A DNA stretch of 52,500 nt, from assembly GCA_002747015.1 (NCBI GenBank), contig NVXI01000002.1, positions 28,007 through 80,506 on the forward strand, written 5' to 3'. Numbering within the stretch: the first letter of the stretch is position 1; every line of letters begins with the position of its first letter. Source of the DNA: Zetaproteobacteria bacterium (lineage in GTDB: Bacteria > Pseudomonadota > Alphaproteobacteria > Micavibrionales > Micavibrionaceae). Both the position numbers and the translations under genes were made by a program. Shown here piece after piece: positions 48,456-52,500 of the stretch. Below the pieces are notes generated by a model. The model was not told the origin of the DNA, made no database searches, and worked only from the letters and a program-made list of their open reading frames with translations.

Positions 48456-49330
48456 GTTTTAAGAGTTCTTTCTGTTTTGGGTTTATTTCCATTTTCAACA
48501 GGTACACCGACCACAAATATTTTATATTTATCTGCATAGTTAGCAACGGTTTTTATATCAACAATAATTACATTACCAGCATGCAAGACAATACCGGCCA
48601 AACCAGCATTATGTGCGTTAATAATGGTTTGTGGGCCAATCGTCGGCATATCCAGCATTTTATCTTGCTGTGGCTTACGGGTTTTAACTAGAATCCCTCC
48701 ACGCCCATTTTGCTGCAAATCAGAACATCTCGCAATCAAAGCATCGGTTCCCTCGACGGCCTCTACACCAACAATCATAGCATTCTGGACAATTACAGAT
48801 TGTCCGATATCCAACGCTCCAATTTCCTGTGATACCTTCAATCCAAACTCAATGCTCACGGCATCATCAGGCTCTGGTTTATAACGCCCCACTGTACCTT
48901 CCTCAATCAGCAGGCCATCACAAAAGTCCTGAACACCGCGAAGGATAAAGCCCTCTTTCTCTAGCTCTGTTTTCAAGGCACTTAATAAATCATTATCGCC
49001 CAATGCACGAAACCCGATACGAGATAGGATTTTAACGGCCTTAAAATCCGGTTTTATTTCTGAAAATGATGGGCGTTTTACCCCACCAATTAGAACGAGA
49101 TCTTTAACCCCATTAGACTTAAAAAATGAAATTATTTTCCCAGCCTCACCAAACCCAACCCATTGATGGTGGTTGTCTTCCATAATATCAACACCAGTTT
49201 GCCCATCAAACCCTATTATGAACGGCTCTATCCCTTTATCGTTACAAATAGACAAAAGGTAAGAAGGTAGATTTCCTCCACCGGCTATAATACCCAATTT
49301 TTTGACGGTTATTTCTTGCGTGGCTGGCAT
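48452..49330 (-). CDS. lpxI: UDP-2,3-diacylglucosamine pyrophosphatase LpxI
   Basis: LpxI hydrolyses UDP-2,3-diacylglucosamine to lipid X and replaces LpxH in alphaproteobacteria. The 292-residue protein has the family's N-terminal GIIAGGGNLPSYLL, the LIGGVKRPSF segment and C-terminal LDMPTIGPQTI and HAGNVIIVD. Its start lies 22 bases inside lpxA and its end overlaps lpxB by four bases, so all three are tightly coupled. Confidence 0.95.
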   Translation of the reverse strand: MPATQEITVKKLGIIAGGGNLPSYLLSICNDKGIEPFIIGFDGQTGVDIMEDNHHQWVGFGEAGKIISFFKSNGVKDLVLIGGVKRPSFSEIKPDFKAVKILSRIGFRALGDNDLLSALKTELEKEGFILRGVQDFCDGLLIEEGTVGRYKPEPDDAVSIEFGLKVSQEIGALDIGQSVIVQNAMIVGVEAVEGTDALIARCSDLQQNGRGGILVKTRKPQQDKMLDMPTIGPQTIINAHNAGLAGIVLHAGNVIIVDIKTVANYADKYKIFVVGVPVENGNKPKTERTLKT

Positions 49331-50103
49331 AATGGAAAATTACTTTTTGCTCTGGAAAAATCTACAATAGACATAATCAAGCTGTCATTTGCAAAACCGG
49401 AAGAAACCATATCAAGACGCTGTTCCAACGTCCCCTCATTGCCAAACAATTGATTAAATGCCCGTTGTAGCTGTCTTATTTCTGCTTTTTCAAAGCCGCG
49501 ACGCTCTAAACCAATCAAGTTTAGGCCGGCTAGAAATGCGCGTTCTCCCTTAACACGTCCATAGGGAATAACGTCATTTTCAACACCTGACATACCGCCA
49601 ATAATGGCGTGAGAACCTATACGAACAAATTGATGGACCCCGGAAAGACCACCAATCACAACAAAGTCTCCAACGACGACATGACCAGCAAACGTTGCAT
49701 TATTCGCCATGATAACGTTATTACCAACAACACAATCATGTGCAACATGTGCACCCACCATGAACAGGCAATTATTACCAATAACCGTCTCCATCGCCCC
49801 ATGTTTCGTTCCGGGGTTCATCGTAACATGCTCTCGGATCGTGTTATCTTTACCAATAATAAGTTTTGTTTTCTCACCAGAAAACTTCAAGTCTTGCGGC
49901 GGCGTTCCCAAAGATGCAAACGGAAAGACCTGCGTATTCTCTCCAATTGAAGTTAACCCTTCTATATGAACATGAGAACGCAGTATTACGTTATCACCTA
50001 AATTAACATCTCCCCCGACAACACAATAAGGGCCGATCTCTACATTATTACCAAGTATTGCATCATCATGGATAATTGCTGTTGGATGGATTTTTGAGGG
50101 CAT
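49309..50103 (-). CDS. lpxA: UDP-N-acetylglucosamine acyltransferase
   Basis: LpxA performs the first acylation of lipid A synthesis. The 264-residue protein is a left-handed beta helix of hexapeptide repeats (IHPTAIIHDDAILG, VEIGPYCVVGG, and others), with the catalytic His region FMVGAHVAHDCVVGN and the C-terminal helical bundle. The frame is open upstream to a TTG at 50130, but ATG 50103 gives the canonical start MPSKIHPTAI. Confidence 0.97.
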   Translation of the reverse strand: MPSKIHPTAIIHDDAILGNNVEIGPYCVVGGDVNLGDNVILRSHVHIEGLTSIGENTQVFPFASLGTPPQDLKFSGEKTKLIIGKDNTIREHVTMNPGTKHGAMETVIGNNCLFMVGAHVAHDCVVGNNVIMANNATFAGHVVVGDFVVIGGLSGVHQFVRIGSHAIIGGMSGVENDVIPYGRVKGERAFLAGLNLIGLERRGFEKAEIRQLQRAFNQLFGNEGTLEQRLDMVSSGFANDSLIMSIVDFSRAKSNFPLCQPRKK

Positions 50104-50219
50104 GGCATATCTTTGAAGGTAAGTGGTCAATTTTTTTAACTAGTTTAATGATAAGGCCTTTAGCAAAAAGAACAAATCACGCTTTGTTACGAAAAATTTC
50201 AGATTTTTAATAGAAAAAA

Positions 50220-50687
50220 TTAGGAGGATGCTTCTGTCTCTGTAATCATCGCGCTAAATTTTGCTTCGGCGCAAACCTTGCCGTCAACAGTCGCCACACC
50301 CTTAAATTTCCAGACTGAACCACGTGATTGTATTTTCTCAACATGCACATGCATACTATCCCCCGGTGTAACGGGCCTACGGAAACGTGCATTATCAATT
50401 GTCATGAAGTACACAACTTTTCCTTCTGCCTCTTTACCCATAAAATCAACAACAACGAGCGCGGCTGTCTGTGCCATGGCCTCTATAATCAAAACACCAG
50501 GCATAACAGGAAATCCTGGAAAATGCCCCGTAAAATGCGGTTCGTTCATTGTTACATTCTTCAAGCTAGTAGCACTTTCACCGCGCTTTAATTCAAGGAT
50601 ACGGTCAATCAACAACAAAGGATAACGATGCGGGATCATTTCCATTATTCCACTTATGTCCATATGGGGAGTTTTATCTTCGCTCAT
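50220..50687 (-). CDS. fabZ: 3-hydroxyacyl-ACP dehydratase FabZ
   Basis: FabZ dehydrates 3-hydroxyacyl-ACP in fatty acid synthesis and competes with LpxA and LpxD for the same pool. The 155-residue hot-dog protein has [13 protein letters not shown], the catalytic His55 in [14 protein letters not shown] and Glu69 in [11 protein letters not shown] 50687 is preceded by AAAGG with a 7-base spacing, which favours it over an upstream start 12 codons away. Confidence 0.97.
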   Translation of the reverse strand: MSEDKTPHMDISGIMEMIPHRYPLLLIDRILELKRGESATSLKNVTMNEPHFTGHFPGFPVMPGVLIIEAMAQTAALVVVDFMGKEAEGKVVYFMTIDNARFRRPVTPGDSMHVHVEKIQSRGSVWKFKGVATVDGKVCAEAKFSAMITETEASS

Positions 50688-50729
50688 CCTTGTACCTTTA
50701 TTTTTGTATATCGCATGTAACAATCGCAG

Positions 50730-51758
50730 TTAATCGTGTTTTTTCTTCTTAATCAAGCGATTTAACGCCGCGACTTGTCTGAAAAACTGTGATTTGGGAA
50801 ATGCCGGAGAACCCAAATATTCCTGACCACCCGGAACATCGGATATAACACCTGCCTGCGCGCCTATTCTTGCGCCAACACCAATTGTGATATGGCCTGC
50901 AATACCAACTTGTCCACCTATAGCAACATAGTCTTCTATTTTCGCTGAGCCCGATATTCCGACCTGCGAAACAATAATGCAACCTCTACCAATTATAACA
51001 TTATGGGCAATTTGAACAAGATTATCAATCCATGTCCCTTGCCCAATAACAGTGTCTGGCCCAGAGCCACGATCAATTGTTGTGTTCGCACCTATTTCGA
51101 CATGATCCTCAATAATAACGCGTCCCAATTGTGGTACCTTCACATGCCCTGCCGATGAGATCGCAAAACCAAAGCCATCTTGCCCAACGCGAACACCTGG
51201 ATATAGGCGTACATAATCACCAATAAGGGCATGAGATATGGTTACATTACATCCTATATCACAATGCGAACCAACCTTCACATTATTCTGAACAACCGTA
51301 TTCGCACCAATACATGTATTATTACCGATGGTAACATTTGCGCCGATGACCACGTTTGGTGCAATTGATACATTCTCGCCAATATCCGCTGTTTCATCGA
51401 TAGACGCACTCTGAGCGATGGATGATTCTACAAATAAAGCATCAGGATAGAAGGCCTGTGCCGCGAGGGCATACGCCTTATAAGGCGTTGGTGTTACAAG
51501 ACAGATCATACCCTTGGGTGCGTATTCCTCCATCTCAGAAGATATAAAACACGCACCAGCCTTAGTGTTTAAAAAATCTTCTTTATACTTCACATTATCC
51601 AGAAAAGAGAGGTCATTCTTCCCTGCATTATAAAGGGGAGCAACATCATCTAACACAAAATTAAGATCACTGGACGTGGAAACATCACAACCAGATATTT
51701 CTGCTATTTCAGAAAGAGAAAAGCCCTTGGTTTTCTGGAAAAAACGAGGATCTGCCAT
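50730..51758 (-). CDS. lpxD: UDP-3-O-(3-hydroxyacyl)glucosamine N-acyltransferase
   Basis: LpxD adds the second acyl chain in lipid A synthesis. The 342-residue protein has the N-terminal uridine-binding domain (ending [16 protein letters not shown]), a left-handed beta helix ([20 protein letters not shown] and on), the catalytic-His region [13 protein letters not shown], and a short C-terminal helix. It lies 42 bases upstream of fabZ in the same orientation. Confidence 0.97.
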   Translation of the reverse strand: MADPRFFQKTKGFSLSEIAEISGCDVSTSSDLNFVLDDVAPLYNAGKNDLSFLDNVKYKEDFLNTKAGACFISSEMEEYAPKGMICLVTPTPYKAYALAAQAFYPDALFVESSIAQSASIDETADIGENVSIAPNVVIGANVTIGNNTCIGANTVVQNNVKVGSHCDIGCNVTISHALIGDYVRLYPGVRVGQDGFGFAISSAGHVKVPQLGRVIIEDHVEIGANTTIDRGSGPDTVIGQGTWIDNLVQIAHNVIIGRGCIIVSQVGISGSAKIEDYVAIGGQVGIAGHITIGVGARIGAQAGVISDVPGGQEYLGSPAFPKSQFFRQVAALNRLIKKKKHD

Positions 51759-51769
51759 ACGCGTATAGT

Positions 51770-52312
51770 CTATTTCACTTTAAGAGATAATTTAGGCAAT
51801 TTTTCATTTAATCGCTCAATTACCTTTTTGGTTATATCTAAGGACATACTGCCTACAACAATATTTTGACGTGTAATAATCAAATCAATTTTATCTTCCG
51901 CAGCAATTTTTTGACAAACCTCATAGACTGATTTCGTCAACACATTCATCGCAGATACATAAGCTTTTTCCAATTTTTGCTTTTTTGCCTGAATTGTATT
52001 GCGTGCAGTTATACGTTGTCGTTCAAATTCTTGAGCTTTTTTGAGCATATCCTCTTTTGACAATTCACTACGCTTTTTCCCTAAGGCCACTTGATCCGCG
52101 CGCAATTTATCTTCGGCCTTTTTAACATCCGCAAGGAATGCTTTACGTTTAGCCGCGATTTGCTTTTGTATAGACTTCGCAGCCTTAGTTTCAACAAGAA
52201 CCTTATCTATATCAACAACAGCAATATTAATTTCCGCATAAGCATGTGTGAAGGACATGCACAGCACTGCGACGACCAAAAAAACCATAGTCTGTATTGA
52301 GCCAAACTTCAT
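51770..52312 (-). CDS. skp: OmpH/Skp-family periplasmic chaperone
   Basis: Skp holds unfolded outer-membrane proteins on their way to the Bam complex. The 180-residue product has a signal peptide ([19 protein letters not shown], cleavage after AYA near residue 26), the strand [12 protein letters not shown], and two long charged helices forming the tentacle coiled coil, with a return strand [24 protein letters not shown] precedes the ATG. It lies directly downstream of bamA, the usual order. Confidence 0.94.
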   Translation of the reverse strand: MKFGSIQTMVFLVVAVLCMSFTHAYAEINIAVVDIDKVLVETKAAKSIQKQIAAKRKAFLADVKKAEDKLRADQVALGKKRSELSKEDMLKKAQEFERQRITARNTIQAKKQKLEKAYVSAMNVLTKSVYEVCQKIAAEDKIDLIITRQNIVVGSMSLDITKKVIERLNEKLPKLSLKVK

Positions 52313-52359
52313 AATTAAATCCCTATTTCAAAAAACATATATTACCGCCAGTAACTCTA

Positions 52360-52500
52360 TTAAAAGCGAGTACCAAAATCAAATCTGAAATGCTCTTCCT
52401 CATCGAAATCTTCCTTCAGATACGGAACCGCAAAATCCAAGCGTATAGGCCCGAACGGTGATTTCCATGAAAAACCTACCCCTGCCGTTGCACGAAGAGA
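52360..52500 (-). CDS. bamA: Outer membrane protein assembly factor BamA, C-terminal end (truncated by window edge)
   Basis: Reading the minus strand from the window edge gives the last 46 residues of BamA and a TAA stop at 52360. The strands GVGFSWKSPFGPIRLDFAVP and the terminal signature FRFDFGTRF, ending in the Phe recognised by the Bam machinery, identify the last barrel strands. BamA inserts beta-barrel proteins into the outer membrane. The POTRA domains and most of the barrel are outside the window. Confidence 0.93.
   Translation of the reverse strand, partial: SLRATAGVGFSWKSPFGPIRLDFAVPYLKEDFDEEEHFRFDFGTRF

Overview
The window is a 52.5 kb, AT-rich chromosomal segment of a Gram-negative alphaproteobacterium. 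Evidence for the group: fused ispDF, NtrY/NtrX, an E1-beta subunit carrying its own lipoyl domain, an F0 gene set with both b' and b and no F1 genes beside it, a GAAC-N7-GAAC LexA box, and a gene order close to the backbone I recall from many alphaproteobacteria (bamA-skp-lpxD-fabZ-lpxA-lpxI-lpxB / gltA / gltX / comEC / lexA / trpCDG / trpE-ppiD / tpiA-secG-pyrG-kdsA-eno-ftsB-pdhABC-lpd-lipA / cinA-pgpA-ispDF / ntrYX-trkA-hfq-hflX). Species cannot be fixed from this. The lpx genes, kdsA, skp and bamA imply a lipopolysaccharide outer membrane.

Layout. 1-3797 (+): 3' end of smc, then atpI-atpB-atpE-atpF'-atpF, the membrane sector of ATP synthase. 4067-5293 (-): a patatin-like phospholipase, the most accessory-looking gene. 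5456-13741 (-): hflX, hfq, a HAD phosphatase, murI, trkA, ntrX, ntrY. 13942-16122 (+): ispDF, pgpA, cinA. 16087-32037 (-): a long same-strand run of ratA, lipA, an exported unknown protein, a methyltransferase, lpd, a LOG-like protein, pdhC, a SIMPL-like exported protein, pdhB, pdhA, ftsB, an AlgH/YqgE protein, eno, an unknown 138-residue protein, kdsA, pyrG, secG and tpiA. 32232-35696 (+): ppiD-like foldase and trpE. 35723-38814 (-): an AspT/YidE-type transporter and a divergent polysaccharide deacetylase. 38904-42043 (+): trpG, trpD, trpC, lexA. 42094-44310 (-): comEC. 44361-47250 (+): gltX and gltA, ending in a strong terminator. 47298-52500 (-): the lipid A and envelope cluster lpxB-lpxI-lpxA-fabZ-lpxD-skp-bamA (bamA cut by the window edge).

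Together these genes cover central carbon flow (tpiA, eno, pyruvate dehydrogenase with its lipoylation enzyme, citrate synthase), envelope building (murI, kdsA, lpx genes, skp, bamA, secG, isoprenoid precursors via IspDF), tryptophan synthesis, and regulation (NtrYX, Hfq, LexA). By eye I found no rRNA, tRNA, CRISPR array, insertion sequence, integrase or phage gene. The departures from the expected backbone are small: dusB-ntrBC is not between ispDF and ntrY, moaC-moeA is not between trpC and lexA, a two-gene inverted block splits trpE from trpGDC, and small exported genes sit among the pdh genes. I did not find a convincing new multi-gene system. The best leads are the patatin gene, the SIMPL-like gene inside the pdh cluster, the unknown 138-residue protein, and an operator-like palindrome inside a near-consensus promoter at 18881-18909.
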